The notes below the pieces were generated by a model, which saw only the letters and a list, made by a program, of their open reading frames with translations, was not told the DNA's origin and ran no database searches. Below are positions 1 to 12,286 of a DNA stretch of 64,000 nucleotides, piece by piece. Made by a program: the position numbers and the translations under genes. The stretch comes from Ceratothoa steindachneri (taxonomy: Eukaryota; Arthropoda; Malacostraca; Isopoda; Cymothoidae), in contig OZ018327.1 in assembly GCA_963969495.1 (NCBI GenBank), positions 37,639,912 through 37,703,911 on the forward strand, read 5' to 3'. Position 1 is the stretch's first letter, and each line of letters opens with the position of its first letter.

Positions 1-239
1 GAAGTGTCCGGGAAACTAGTACTCCCGCCCATTGCGATAACCAGTGTTGAACCCCAACACTATTAAACAATTAACCATCTACATAACGGGACTTAGGAAC
101 GAGTCCACACAGTCCATTTTAAATTAGTATTAAATACACCACACGTTTCTTTGGCCTGGACTCCCTACTGGATGAAATCTATATAAAGATCAATACATGG
201 GTTAATCCTTCCAACATTTGGCAATGGAATAGCCATTCA
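1..239. other. Unassigned sequence
   Basis: AT-rich sequence without a supported reading frame or a repeat that I recognise from elsewhere in the window. It precedes a fragment of LINE family A. Confidence 0.4.
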
Positions 240-460
240 AAGACTTGCCAAAACCGTGGCGTCACGGATATTGCGAACCAGGGGATACGGAAAGTCCAAT
301 GCCCCGAAAACACTCTTGGCGCTTTATGAGTCGCTATAAATCACAATCCGGTTTCTGAACTGGGCACGTCACGTTATCTCCCGTACCGAGCGATGTATTG
401 CAACCAGCTCGGCCATGAAGACAAAAGCAGCGAATGGCAGAGCCCCGCTGATTTCAAACA
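240..460 (-). mobile_element. Fragment of I-group LINE family A (RNase H region)
   Basis: This segment aligns by eye with 1190-1410 of the longer copy A1, in the same orientation, with many point differences. It covers the middle of the RNase H domain. The similarity stops at 460, exactly where the A-rich tail of copy A1 begins. The simplest reading is that A1 inserted into, or next to, an older copy of the same family. It has no coding capacity. Confidence 0.75.
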
Positions 461-696
461 GTTTTTTTTTAAATTTTTTTTTAAAGAGCTCATCTGGCAA
501 CTGCCTACTTGGGCATTAGTCGCCGTATTAAAACCGGCCTAGTTCTAGGCTACTTCAAAATAAAATTAAAGAGAAAAAAACAACACCTCAAAAAGGGGCA
601 AGAGGAAGCAAGCTGGTGGTGCGTCGGGGAGAGGTCCCCCCGGCGCAGGGGAGTGCAACTAAAGGAAAAAAAAAAAAAAAAAACCAAGTCCACAAG

Positions 697-3600
697 TCAA
701 TGTGACGAATCTGTCCCGAGTACAAGGGACAGGCGGTAGCGACCCCGCCCATCCCGGTACCGGGACAGGTGTCGTGCGCGAAGATCACCCAGACTGGGAC
801 ATTCGACAAGAATGTGCCGAACAGTCTGGGGGACGACGCAGTCGTTGCAATAGGGCGCAGGCGAGCGCTCCATCAAATAGCGATGCGTCACACGAGTGTG
901 CCCGATTCGGAGACGACAGAAAGCGACCTGAAGCCGCCGCGGCCTTCGGGGATAGGTCCATGGGAACAGTCGCGGCGCAATGGCACGCAACTTTAAGTTC
1001 CCTTCGACCGTCTCCCATATTCTTTGCCAAGCAGTCCGAAGAGCTGCCCGTATCTCTGCCATGTAGTTGGTGTGAGGAAGAGCGAAACGCTGGTCCGGTC
1101 GCAGAGTCCTCGCGGACTCTTTGGCGCGCTCATTCCCCGCAATTCCTACATGTCCAGGAACCCAGCAGAAGATAATCTCGACATCTGCCCGGCTCGCCAA
1201 AACCGTGGCGTCACGGATTTTGCGAACCAGGGGATGCGGAGATTCCAATGCCCCGAGAGCACTCAGGGCGATTTGTGAGTCGCTATAGATCACAATCCGG
1301 TCTCCGAACCGGGCACGTCGCGTAATCTCCCGTACCGAGTGGTGTATTGCCACCAGCTCGGCCGTGAAGACAGACGCAGCGCCTGGTAGAGCCCCGCTAA
1401 CTTCAAACAGAGGGGATACGGCGTGGAAACCGACCCCTTCTTGGATTTGGAGCCATCCGTATACACTGGCACAGTACCAGCTTGACACGATGTGTGCTCC
1501 AAAAAGGTCGAACGCAATACTCCCGGCGCAGTACAAGCTTTGGGAGCAGAGGCGTGGCGACAAATAGCCAAATGTGGTACCCTCCAGGGTGGCGTCCTGT
1601 GCATAACCAGGGGCGCCACCGGCCCGAGAGCTATATCTACCCCTCGAAGGAGTTTCCTGGCCCTAAATCCAAAGGGCTTAGGGTATGACTGGCGTCTCTC
1701 GGCGGCATAGGCACCATCGAGATCAGCTGCGGATGCAGTGAGAGCTGTTGGCGACTGAGGGAGGCGCCGGGCTCGCGCGTACAGGCGAGTGATGCACTGC
1801 ACGCGGCGCAGAGCGAGTGGCATCTCCCCAGCATCGACCAACAGGCTCTCAATGGGGGAAGTGGAGAAGGCACCGGTCGCAAGGCGAAGGCCGGTGTGGT
1901 GGATCGAATCCACCTTCCGCAATAAACGCTCGGCTGCGGATGCATAAAACTCGCATCCGTAGTCGAGTTTCGAGCGAACAAAGGATCGATAAAAAAGTAA
2001 GGCAGTAGCCCTATCAGCGCCCCAAGCGCTGAACGTCACGGATCGGAGAATGTCCATGGCGCGGGTACAAGAGACCCTAAGGCTGCGAATATGAACCTCC
2101 CAGGTGAGGCGTCGGTCGAATACAAGACCAAGGAAACGGTGCGACTCAACCACATCCAGGCGCACCCCATTAACAAACAAATCTGGGTCGGGGTGAAGCC
2201 GTGGATGGCGGCAGAAGTGCACTACCTTAGTCTTGGCCAAAGAAAACAGAAACCTGTACGCTTCGGCACAGCGAGAGATGCGGTTCAATGCCTGTTGGAG
2301 TCGGCATCTGGGCCGCGCCAAAAGAGATCGAAAGGTCGTCCACGTAGAGCGTAGCGAGAACATCTTCCGGCAGCACCGAGGTGATGCCGTTGATGCTCAG
2401 GGCAAAGAGTGTGACAGTGAGGACACTACGGGACAGCCTTTTCCTGCTCTATTGGGCCGGAGATGGGTCCCCCGACCCGTACGCAGAATCGATTATCTCG
2501 CAGAAATCCAGATATAAAGATTGAGCGGCGTCCCGTCGCCCCCATCGTGTGGAGAGTCTCTATGATACCGTATCGCCATGCAGTATCATAGGCCTTCTCC
2601 AGATCGAAAAACACCGTGGCGTAGTGCTGTCTACGAAGGAAAGCCTCGCAGACGGCATTTTCCAGTCGGAGCAGAGCATCCGACGTGGAGTGGAACTTGA
2701 GGAAGCCGCACTGTGCGGAAGACAGATGGCCTCCACTGTCCAGGAAAAAGGCTAGTCTAACATTTACCAATTTCTCCATCAACTTGCACACGCAAGATGT
2801 TAGAGAGATTGGGCGGAAACCGGTCGAGTAGAGTGATCTCTCCCCGGTTTGCGAAAGGCGAGCACAGTAGCGATTCGCCAGGAGTCTGGAAGAAGACCCT
2901 CCACCCAGATCCTGTTGAACAAATCTAACAGAAAGACCATGCCTCGCTCACCCAGGTGTCGAAGCATGGCGTACGGGAAATCGTCCGGAGCATGGGCGGT
3001 GTCCGCGCACATAGTAAGAGCGGAACGCACCTCACTCACAGTAAACCTATTGTTGAAGGGTTATCCGCCTCTCGAGGTAAAGTCCAAGTCCAGCCGGCGG
3101 CCTTCCGCGAAAACCCGACGTGCATTGAATGCTGTCGGAGCAGCATCCCGGGTAGAGAGTGTGGAGAAAGCGGTCGCGAAGGATTCCCTCACGGACGCGG
3201 AGTCCGAGATTGAGGTCCCATTCTCCTGGAGAACGGGAGGAGGGTCCTGCGAGAACTTGCCCCGAGTCCTTTTGACTCGCCTCCACACCTCTGCCAGAGG
3301 GGTCTTCCCGTTAAGTGAAGATACGTATGCCCGCCAAGAAGAGCGGCGGGCGTGCTTCGAAATATACCGGAACCTAGCCCAAGCCCGACGAAATTCAGCG
3401 ACAGTGAAATCGTTCGGGCGGCGCTTATAGCGCATGTTGGCATAACGCTTCTGTTTGATGGCCGTCTCACACTCGGCCGACCACCATGGGAGTGGTCGGC
3501 GTGCAAAACGGCCAGACGTTAGAGGAATAGTAGTCAGGCCCACGGCGATGAGGTTGCCGGATAAGAACTCAACGGCCTCATCTACCGACCTAAACTCCTC

Positions 3601-4330
3601 GACTGAGATAGAGAATTCAGTCATTTCCTGAAATGCAGGCCACCGCGTCCGCGCCAAGCACCACCGAGGTGGTCTCTCAGGCGGCAGTTGCCCTGAAAAT
3701 GATATTTGAATGGGAAAGTGATCATTACCATGGAGGTCATCGACCACCCCCAATCAAAATCAGCGTGCATCATCAGAGCACAAAGATAGATTAAGGCAAG
3801 AAAATGAAGCGGTTCTCGGGCAGTGATGCGTAAACTCATCCACATTTAGGACACCTATCTCAAGCTCTTCGATCAGATCGGCAAGGACTTGTCCCCTGGG
3901 ATTTATGGAGTAATCTCCCCAGAGAGGATGCCTGCCGTTCAGATCTCCAAGCAAGAGAAAGGGCCTCGGCAACCGTGCCACGACGCGGCGGATTTCCCCG
4001 CGTGGAAGTCAGCTGACGGTGGAATGTACGCAGAAATAATAGTATACCCCCTATCCAGGTGAAGCTGCACACCCACTGCCTGAAAGGATGTATCTAAAGT
4101 GAAAAGAAGAATGGAGACATCATGCCAGGAGTAAACCGCACCATCTCCCAGCCCCACCATCTCGTGGTGGTGGGGTCGCAAGACCCTTATTCTCCTGGAG
4201 GGTGGGCAGGGGGCACGAACCTAGCATGGTCTCCTGCAGAAAAATAGCTAACGGGGAACGGGACGAGCCTCCGCAGCTCCTCCCAGTTGGCCCAGAGTCA
4301 GCGGCAATTCCATTGAAGGAATATGCCCTC
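697..4330 (-). pseudogene. LINE ORF2: endonuclease, reverse transcriptase, RNase H (A1)
   Basis: Broken ORF2, read in pieces. The endonuclease starts near 4325 (LQWNCR) and has its core motif GDLNGRHPLWG near 3940. An EN-RT linker follows (3061-3753). The reverse transcriptase (about 3039-1900) keeps motif A (FFDLEKAYDTAW) and the catalytic YVDD box near 2335. RNase H begins with VYTDGSKSKKG near 1475 and continues through ELVAIHHSV, YSDSQIAL and VPGHVGIAGNERAKE. The C-terminus carries a CX2C-H-C knuckle (YCNDC...HILVEC). The usual last acidic residue of RNase H is Lys here (AKE). At least four frame changes make it non-functional. Confidence 0.85.
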
Positions 4331-4542
4331 CAGGCCTAGCTCGGAGGAGACGCGGGGGCCCTCCTCGAATTGAAGACCCTCACGGGAATGGCCGTACGTT
4401 TCCCGGAGGCAGAACCCCGGGCGCTGTTGGCCGGACAAAGCGCTGAAGGCGGGGGAGTTTGGGCTCGCCAGGCGAGTCTTTTCCTCCTCCTTCTCGAAAC
4501 CTTAGGCGGGCGTTGCAGCTTCGGGGGCGGGGGGCCCTATTC

Positions 4543-6557
4543 TCAAGGAACCACCGTCTCCGAGCCACTCAGCCCACCACTAGGCGTGGGTGGAGGAGCC
4601 GAAGCTCCTTTCTTGCTGTCCTCCTTTTTGGGGACAACTTTAGGAACCCCGGAAGATGGCCTGACGACCATCTTCAGGGGTGTTGCCTCCTGTGAGTCTA
4701 ACGACTCGGTGGACGCGCGTGGCCGTTTCGCCTTACGGGAAACGGTCACGCTGGGGAAAGGGGGGGAAGCCCTGGTTTTAGCCGAGTGTGGGTGTGAGCC
4801 CTTTTTGCCACCAGCTTTACCAGGGAAGCGCCCGGGTTGAGTATAACCCGCAGAAGGGCTCCGAATGGGCGCGGAAACAACCGTGCTCGTTGGCCTGGAT
4901 GGGCCACAAGCAGAGGGTGCCTTTCTAACTATTGAGGCGTAAGACGTCCCAGGCAGAGACGGGCGCGCCAGGACCAAGTCCTTAGCCTCGCGGAATGAGA
5001 GTCGATCCTGGGCCTGAACGGCCAGGATTTCTTTCTCAAGGAGATATGCACCACATTGCTTCGAAGAAGCGGGGTGCGGCTCTCCGCAATTGACACAAAC
5101 GATTTGGACTTATCGTGTGCGGCCTTGGAGCAATTTACACATACTTCGGGTGACCTCGACTATGCACGTCTACAGGAGCAATTCGTATGGTCGAAGCGGT
5201 GACAGTAATAGCACCGCCGCAAGTGGCACGAATAACTTCACGCGGTAGCGGTACCAACCGGCACGCACCGACTCAGGGAGCTTGTCACAGTCAAACGTGA
5301 CAAAGAGTGTAGGGGTGGGTCTCGAGGCCCCTCCTGTTTTCTCATCACACGTTCCACCTTGACCGCCCCATGGTCGGCCAGCTCTAAGGTGATGTCCTCT
5401 ATGGAGTAGTCAATGAGTTCCCTCGCATAAACTACTCCTTTCACAAAGTTCATGGTAGAGTGCGGCGTCACACTCACCGGGGTGCCATGAAGTGTCCGAA
5501 GAGCACTTATATTGGCCGCCTCGGCGGGATTCGCTGCATTCGCCAGAAGGCTCCCGTCCGAGAAACGGGTCACCTTCGGCTCTCTACCAATTACACTAGC
5601 TAATCCTCTCCTCTGATGGACCATGTTGCCCTTGGCCAACATGCTGCCATCAGTGGAGCGAATAACAAGGAAGCGTTTGAAGCTAGCCGGCTCGAAAACG
5701 CCAGGTAACCTCTGAATGAGGGGCCCCGATGTCATCGAGGCTTCACCCTGTGCACTTTTGGTCTTAGTCATCGTTAGGGGCTCCGCACCCAGGGGGCAGA
5801 GGGGCCGGATGTGCCGATCTTGGCTTGGCGCTTACCAAAGTGGCAACAGACCCATCCGTCCCCGCAGCCCCGAGTCTTCTTAGTCTTTTTCTTCTTTTTC
5901 GGAGAATGAACCCGCTTCTCCCCTCCGCCGGCAGGAGCCCTCAGACCAGATCGACCGGCCTCAGCGAGGTCCTTCTCCGAAATGGAGAAGATCCTGGTAA
6001 TTGTAGGGGCACCGGTCGGAGGAGATCCCTTCCCTCTTTGTAATGCCTCGGAAACCCTAGCCGTTTGAGGAGGACCTTGCATAGGGGGCGGATTCGTGTT
6101 CGGTGCTTGGCGAACCCGAGCCTCCAGTTGCTGTTGGCATCATTGTCACTAGTCACATGTGGGGAGGCACAGGCCTTGACCCCGGCAAGGTTCAATATTC
6201 TTGCCAGTAGGTCTTTTGAGGGAAGCGACCGAAGGGGCCTGGCTTCCCTCCCCCCCTAAGGGGGTTTGCCCTACCGAGCCGCTTCAATGGGGAGCGATCG
6301 GCTATAGGCTGCCTGCTGGCTTTCTTGGCAGTCCCCTTGGAAATAAAAGGAGGGACTTCTGCTGGAAACAGGGAGGTGCCCGAAAGCACCTCCAGAAAAG
6401 GGGGTGAGGGGGAGTCCCCTACACCCATAGGCGTAGGAGAGGAGTAAGCCTCCTTTCCTGTTAGAGAAGTTTGGAGGGTCCCCTGCACAAGCACAGGGGG
6501 GATGGGACCTCCATTTTTCCTTTGTATCTTCCCGAGGGCGGCTCCGTTGATGTACAA
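4543..6557 (-). pseudogene. LINE ORF1 (gag-like, CCHC knuckles), copy A1
   Basis: Frame-broken ORF1 of the same element. Near 5055-5225 the minus strand encodes cysteine-rich segments. One fits CX2CX4HX4C (CYYCHRFDHTNCSC) and two more begin CVNC, in different frames. This matches the triple knuckle of I/Jockey-type ORF1 proteins, which bind the element RNA in the ribonucleoprotein. The part encoded at 5238-5771 looks like the conserved segment before the knuckles. The regions encoded at 4543-4977 and 5774-6557 are rich in Lys, Ser and Pro and look disordered. Confidence 0.65.
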
Positions 6558-7125
6558 GGGAAAATTAAGGGGAGATTTTTAGTTTTCTCATCATTGGGCA
6601 TGGTGACCCTAAATTTACAACGGGATGCAATAGCTCATCACTCCTCGCAGTAGCCCGCCCTGCAAGGGGTGCGTACAAGCCTGGCAGAGCCAGGTGCCGC
6701 CCTTCAGGACCACCCCTCCCGCCTGGGGGCCTGGCAGTCCATCGGCATGGTGGCTCCACCTTGGACAAGGCGTAAAATTGATAGAGTGTGAAGAGGAAAG
6801 GAAAAGGGATATGAGGAAGGTATGGATGGGGATGAAGCAGGTTGTTAAAAAAACCCATCCCGAACCGGAGCTCAGGGTTTAGGGAGCATTGTTCCCTCAC
6901 CCCTCAGCCCCAATCCGAGACGGTTGGCTGAGAAGGTCAACATCTACCCTGTGAAATTAGAGGCTGACCAGAGAAAGTTGTGGGAGAGGTTGTATGAACA
7001 GCGACGAAGTAAGGGAGAAATACAGGCTATCTGAAAGAAGGAGAAGAGGCTAAGCTGGGGTCGGACAGTCGTGGTATGGTAATCCCTGAGGGCCAATGGT
7101 GTGACGGACAGACGGACGGACACAA

Positions 7126-7762
7126 GGGATGACAATAGCCTATAGTAACACAACACTTCTAGTGAAAATGAGTGCCATACAGAATTACAGTACAAGATTT
7201 AATTTATTAAGTGCCCACAAAAAGCATCTATACAAAAAAAGAAGATTTATTCAAACAAGTAATGAGGATGTGATTATTAAATTCTGTGTAAGTCACAGCA
7301 GACAAGAAAACCAATATCAACAAAAATTGTACGTATGCCAATGAGAAAACAAAAGTACATTTACAAATTGACTAAGAAGAGAAAAAATTGCTATTACATG
7401 CCGGCTGTCAGTCCTCAACTGGGTTAATTTATAAGAATAGATATATTCCAGCATGCCTTCTGAATCATCTCAGTATTTTTATTACCTGATCTGAGTTTTT
7501 ATTACTTTTTAACTTTTTTTATTACCTTGGGATTTTTATTATTTTTTATTACTTTATCACCTGGTAGACATCCTGTCATTTTATGCAGAGAAGGTGGCAT
7601 AGTCATCTATGATGTGCAGCTGACATCACATGGGTATTCTAATTCTCTCATAACAGGAAATACTATTTTAATGGGAGTTTTAAGTCCTTGTAATTTTTCA
7701 TTATTCCTTACCACTAGAAAATAAGAATTATGCTATGCTCTATATAAAATAAGTCCACTGAC
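7126..7762. other. Probable intron of METAP1D
   Basis: AT-rich sequence downstream (minus strand) of the METAP1D exon at 7763-7913. I found no further METAP1D exon in it. Only spurious short frames are present. Confidence 0.4.
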
Positions 7763-7913
7763 CAATATGTGAAAATGGCACTCCTGGACCACAGGTCGCT
7801 ATGGCACTGTCCCTACACTTCCGGGTAACATCCACTAAATGCTTCCCAGGTCCATCAACTTCTCCAATCATGTAGGTCTCACAGCAATCACCATGAAACC
7901 CTTCATGATACAC
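7763..7913 (-). CDS. METAP1D: METAP1D exon (catalytic core, second metal ligand)
   Basis: A 151-bp exon coding 50 residues plus one base. It starts VYHEGFHGDCCETYMIGEVD and ends near PGVPFSHIG. The acceptor reads CCCAAAG before GTG and the donor reads ATTG|GTCAGT. The family is type 1 methionine aminopeptidase, which removes the initiator Met; the 1D form acts in mitochondria. The GD of FHGD is the second metal-binding Asp of the pita-bread fold. The start phase (0) matches the end of the exon at 17533-17724, giving the family sequence DVT-VYH. The exon ends in phase 1 and the next exon is not in the window. Confidence 0.85.
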
Positions 7914-8129
7914 CTTTGGGAAGGGTCAGAAATGTCATTAAAAGCATCTACTGAGGGATGTTAATTAAAAAAAAGAATAAAAACCAATAAGGGCATTTGT
8001 ACAGAAAGCAAAGGTGGTAGTGAAAATGTGCTGAAAGTATATAGAAGCAGATCCAGATGGCAATGTTATCTATCAAACATTTTCCTTAAACAGTAATTGG
8101 GATGTTTGAGAAGTAATTACGTACTTTCA

Positions 8130-8562
8130 AAAATCTAAACAAATAGAGATGGTTTAATCACTTATTTATAAAACTGGAAAAAATAGCAGTGAAGTTTAAT
8201 CAACCTATTCATCAAATTTCTAGACAAATAGCAGTGAAGTTGAATCAACCTACCTATTTATTAAAAACCAAGATAAATAGCAGTGAAATTTAATCTATCA
8301 AAACCACAGAAAAATAACAGTGAAGCTTAATCAACCTATTTATCAAAAAACTAGACAAAATGTAAAAAAAATTAATCAACCTATTTATCAAAAAACTAAC
8401 AAATAGCAATGAAGTTTAAACAACTTATATATTAAAAACCTAAACAAATAACAGTGAAGTTTAAAAAATAGACAAATAGCAGTGGTTTAATCAACCTATT
8501 TAAAAACTTTTGAAAAAATAGAAGTTTAAACAAGCTATTTATAAAAACCAAGGGTACTATGA
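8130..8562. repeat. AT-rich minisatellite, left block
   Basis: About nine imperfect units of roughly 44-48 bp. The recurring words are AAATAGCAGTGAAGTTTAA, TCAACCTATTTATC and AAAAAACTAGAC. The same array resumes at 12287. Units differ by substitutions and small indels, so the array is not recent. Confidence 0.8.
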
Positions 8563-10065
8563 CCCTTGCGAAAACTGCATTGAAATGGAGACAGTAATTG
8601 GTTTCTAGGAACCAGTTCAAGTGCTCCAACACCATCTTTTCAGCAACTTATTCAAACAGCTGGTGAGAGCTATAGGGCGGTAGTGGTCTGCATCCAACCC
8701 GTCCCTGCCCGTTTTGACAAAGGGAAGGACAATCCCAATGCACCATGATGATGGGTAAAAACCCTTCAGCCATATAAGATTGTACAAATCAAGTAGGAAA
8801 ATGACAGCGTGTGGATGGAGGTGCCGAATCATATCAAAATGGATCCCATCAAGGCCAGGAGAAGTAGATCCACAGAGGGACAATGCACACGAAACTTATG
8901 GATGGTGAATAGGTTAGATTTTGTTGTAAAATTGAGATGATAAGACTCATCATTTGGTTTATAGGCTAGAAAAGCCTTATTGTAACGGCTGGCACTGCTG
9001 ATGGCGCGGAAGTGGTCAGTCAAAGCATTGGTGACCACCAAGCTGTCATTCACTAAGGATCTCTGTAAGTTGAGTGTGGGGGATTATGGCCGGAATAACA
9101 GCCCCTGATCTTGTTAATCCTCTTCCAGATCTTTGCGGTGGGGGGTCATAGAGGAAATTGATGAAACGTAGCGACGCCATGAAGTTCGGCGAACCTGACG
9201 AAGGGTTCTTTGGCGAAGTGCCCGAGCTCGGTTTCGGTCAACCTTATTGCACAAGGTTGGGTTCCGCCGGAATCGGGCATGAGCTAACTTGTAGTTTTTG
9301 ACGGCTGTCGCACACTCCGAGGTCCACCAGGGCACGGTTCCGTGGAATGGTCTGTATGGCTGCGTTGTAGTATAATCGATGTAAAGTACGCTACTGCTGC
9401 GTCGATCACCGTTGAAGGTCTCCAAGGAGGCACTTGTGAAAGAGGCCTCTAGGAAAGCTTCCCAATCGGCATGACCTAAGTCCCACTTGAGAGGCATGGT
9501 TGTATGAAGGTTAGGATGAGATGAACAGCCGACAAGACAATAGGAAAGTGGTCATCCCATGGAGGTCGTCGAGAGCTCACCATCGAAAATCAGTGAGGCA
9601 AAACAGTGACTCTAAAACACTGCCTTTAGCATTCCGAATGATGTCGCCCCAATATAAGTGACAGGCATTAAAATCTCCGAGTAATAAAAACGGGGAGGGC
9701 AAGTGATCTACAAGTTCTAAAAGGTGGCGTCTTAACAATGGTTAAGAAGGAGGGATGTAAATAGAACAAACGGTAAAAAGCCTTGTAAGAAAAACCCTCA
9801 CGGCAACAGCTTCAAGGGTAGTGTGTAGACGGATGGGAGATACATGGTGGGATGAGGATACCATAACTGCCCCTCCCCCATGAGACAAGCCCCCAACAGG
9901 AGCAATAGAGTTGAAATTATGAAAACCGTGTACCGGCGGAAAGGGCCGTGTACCCAGTTTGTTCTGAAGGCAAACAACAGCGGGGTGGAGAGTCGTCAAA
10001 GGAACTTTGAGTTCTTCCCACATGGGAGGAACGCCTTGACATTTTCATTGTAAAATGGAGGATAT
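8563..10065 (-). pseudogene. LINE ORF2, family B (endonuclease and partial RT)
   Basis: The endonuclease runs from about 10065 and includes SHGGGAVMVSSSH (about 9855-9900), CSIYIPPS, and GDFNACHLYWG near 9670. The RT linker is at 9114-9497 (VPWWTSECATAVKNYKLA). The RT N-terminus at 8617-8883 has SPGLDGIHFDMIRHL, and IVLPFVKTGRD before YRPIALTSCLNKLL. Reading fades after about 8565 (HFNAVFARV), before the aspartate motifs. Several frameshifts are present. The protein layout matches family A. Confidence 0.75.
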
Positions 10066-10274
10066 TATGTGGAACGGTTAAATACCACAGTCAATATTTT
10101 TTTCTCCTTTCTGTCTGAGGTTAAGTTTGAAGTGCGCCCAAAGAGCTTGGGGGACGAAGAGCAGATTTTGAAGAGCCTGCTATAGCAGGGAAAGAGATCC
10201 GGAAAAGAGGAGTGACAGGAGGTATGTCCAATGGTTTCGAGGAACCGGCCGAGGCCCTTGCCTGTAATTGGGGC

Positions 10275-11844
10275 TCACAGCCAGGCGGTTAACAGAAGAT
10301 CGAGAAGAGATTTTCGAGCGATAGATCCGGATTCATGGGCCGAGGGGACTTTTGATGTCTGAGGGGTTGATTCAACAACTGCGACTGGTGATGTTGGAGT
10401 ATCATCTGCTCCCATCGGATCATGAGTAAGAGGGTGAGTAGAAGGAGCAGGCGATCTGGGCAAAGTACGAGGAACTAGGTGTATTTCTGCTACCGTTTGG
10501 CCCGGGAGGGGACCTAAATCCTGTGAAGGGCGGGACGGACTTGAGGGCAGAGAATATTCAGCAATACGAGAAGAGTCCATTGGAGATTCTCGAGGCTCGG
10601 CCGAGTAAGCTCCAAAGGCTGCCTGCTTATTGGTGGTCAATGACCCAGGTGAGTAGTCCTTCCTCTTACCACCGGGCTTTGGGTCCTGGGGCCGGGTGGA
10701 AGAACTTTCACTGGTCGGTATAGAAGATTCTTTCAGATAACGTCTGAAGTCTTCAAGTGTCTTACCCTGAGCGTCGGTCCCGGCTAGAAAGACGGAGAGG
10801 GGAGCAACATTAGGTATCTCGGTGTGAGATCGATGTTTCAACGGTATATCGTGAATGCTTCTGACACTACCTGTAGATGGACGATGAGATGCTTCAGGCG
10901 TGTCGGAACTCGAACGTGATGGTCGGTTTCGTCCAGCGTCACGCAAAACATCTGAGAAGAGACGGCCAAGAGTGAGGTTTGTGCTCGAGCACGTTGGCGA
11001 GCCTCTCTCACGTCTAGACGCAGAGTGTCGCGCAAGCGAGGACCTCCTTTTCTTATAAGAATATTGGGCACCACCGTAGTTGGCACAGCACGGTATTTTG
11101 GTGCATTCAGGGCCATGGTAATCGAACTGCAATTCACGCAGGAACGGGAGTGCCGACAGGCACAACCAATATGTCCAAATTGATTACTATCGAAGCACTG
11201 TCTGGGTAGTTCGACGTAGGGGCTTACCGGGACACGAAAGTACCCAGCTTTAATATACTGGGGCAGTTCCTGACGTTCGAACGTTAAAATCAGTGTGGCC
11301 GTTGGGACTCTTAATAGAGCCTACAGTTTTAGTTACCCTATGTACATGTGTGACACGTTGGGTACTAAGCTTGCTGTGAAGGCGGGTGAGGTTGTAGTAG
11401 TCTTTTAATTCGTTTGAACGGACGACACCTTGGACAAAATTCAGACGTGGATGGGGCGAAAAGGCTACTGGAACTTCGGCTATCGAGATTTCGCACAAGA
11501 TTGTGATGCGAGTGAGATGACACCTAGACTACGATATCACCACTACCTCTTGACCACATCCAGCGGGGTTCACCACAGCGGGTCTCAAATGATTCATTAA
11601 CGTCAAGCACATCCCCTTTTGCAAGTGGGGTGTCAAATGACGAACTCATGACCAGAAAGCGGGGATAATCTAAATCTGGGTCCACATCGTTGGCATAGGG
11701 ATCCAAAAAGCGAGGAAAGCCTGAAAGGTGGGCTGAAGAACGTTTGGCACGACAACCTTTACGAGAAGGGGGGAGGGGTAGGTTTATGGCTAGCCATTGC
11801 AAACAGAAAAAAACTTGACATTCTTCCTCGGGACTCACCACCAT
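10275..11844 (-). pseudogene. LINE ORF1, family B
   Basis: Two broken frames (11250-11844 and 10275-11165). The upstream part resembles the pre-knuckle ORF1 segment of family A: HPRLNFVQGVVRSNELKDY here and HSTMNFVKGVVYARELIDY in A1. Near 11050-11165 a cysteine-rich stretch (CVNCSS...HGPEC, then CCANYGG) looks like frame-shifted CCHC knuckles. The C-terminal two thirds are Ser/Pro-rich and probably disordered. It would act as an RNA-binding ORF1 protein. It is not functional. Confidence 0.6.
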
Positions 11845-12286
11845 GAAGGCCTACAAAGGCCGGGCACTACTGTAACTCTAGATTCGGTTACGTCCGGTAT
11901 GTCCTCTTGGAGAATGGATACGGATCCACCACACCATCTTTATATACCAAAGAGCCTAGCTGAGTTCTCCTATGCGCGGAGAAAAGGAGCCAATGTTGGG
12001 TTTCTCCTTAGGCATCGGTAGACGAAGGCGGTAGAGAAGCCCAGCCTCCTCTGACGTTCATAAAAGAACAATTCAGAATCAATCCGAGAAAACGAGCAGA
12101 GGTCAGGTAACCGTCACTAGATAGTAATAGGGAAGGGAAAAAAGAGTGGTATGTTAAAAGTCTGGTTAGCAGCACTAGGTGAACCCTAAGGGGCCCAGGG
12201 CTGACTCCCCCTCGCCAAGAGAAAGCTAGAGCCTATCTGGGACCAACCCCTGAAGAAAGAAAGGTCCCAGAGAGGGAGAGGGTGAA

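Larger units (their letters stand above)
461..7125 (-). mobile_element. I-group non-LTR retrotransposon, family A, copy A1
   Basis: Nearly full-length LINE read on the minus strand. Its 3' end (461-696) has an A-rich tail (T runs on the plus strand at 461-484) and a segment shared with copy A2 at about 21870-21960. Going 5', the order is RNase H, reverse transcriptase, AP endonuclease, then an ORF1 with CCHC knuckles, then about 220 bp of probable 5' UTR. A C-terminal RNase H in a LINE ORF2 points to the I group. Many frameshifts show it is dead. The 5' boundary is approximate and is set where the sequence becomes AT-rich. Confidence 0.8.
8563..12286 (-). mobile_element. I-group-like LINE, family B, 3'-truncated
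   Basis: A LINE on the minus strand, related to family A at protein level but clearly distinct. The 5' end lies near 12286. ORF1, endonuclease and the N-terminal reverse transcriptase follow. The element stops inside the RT before the catalytic box, at about 8562, where the minisatellite resumes. Loss of the 3' end is unusual because LINEs normally lose the 5' end. Boundaries are defined by the flanking satellite blocks. Confidence 0.7.

Noticed and set aside
4370..4840. A 156-codon plus-strand frame, Gly/Pro-rich
   Set aside because: It is antisense to LINE A1 ORF1 and the 5' edge of ORF2 and shows no domain.
8130..8562. A CRISPR-like array
   Set aside because: Units are contiguous, variable, AT-rich repeats without distinct spacers, in a eukaryotic context.
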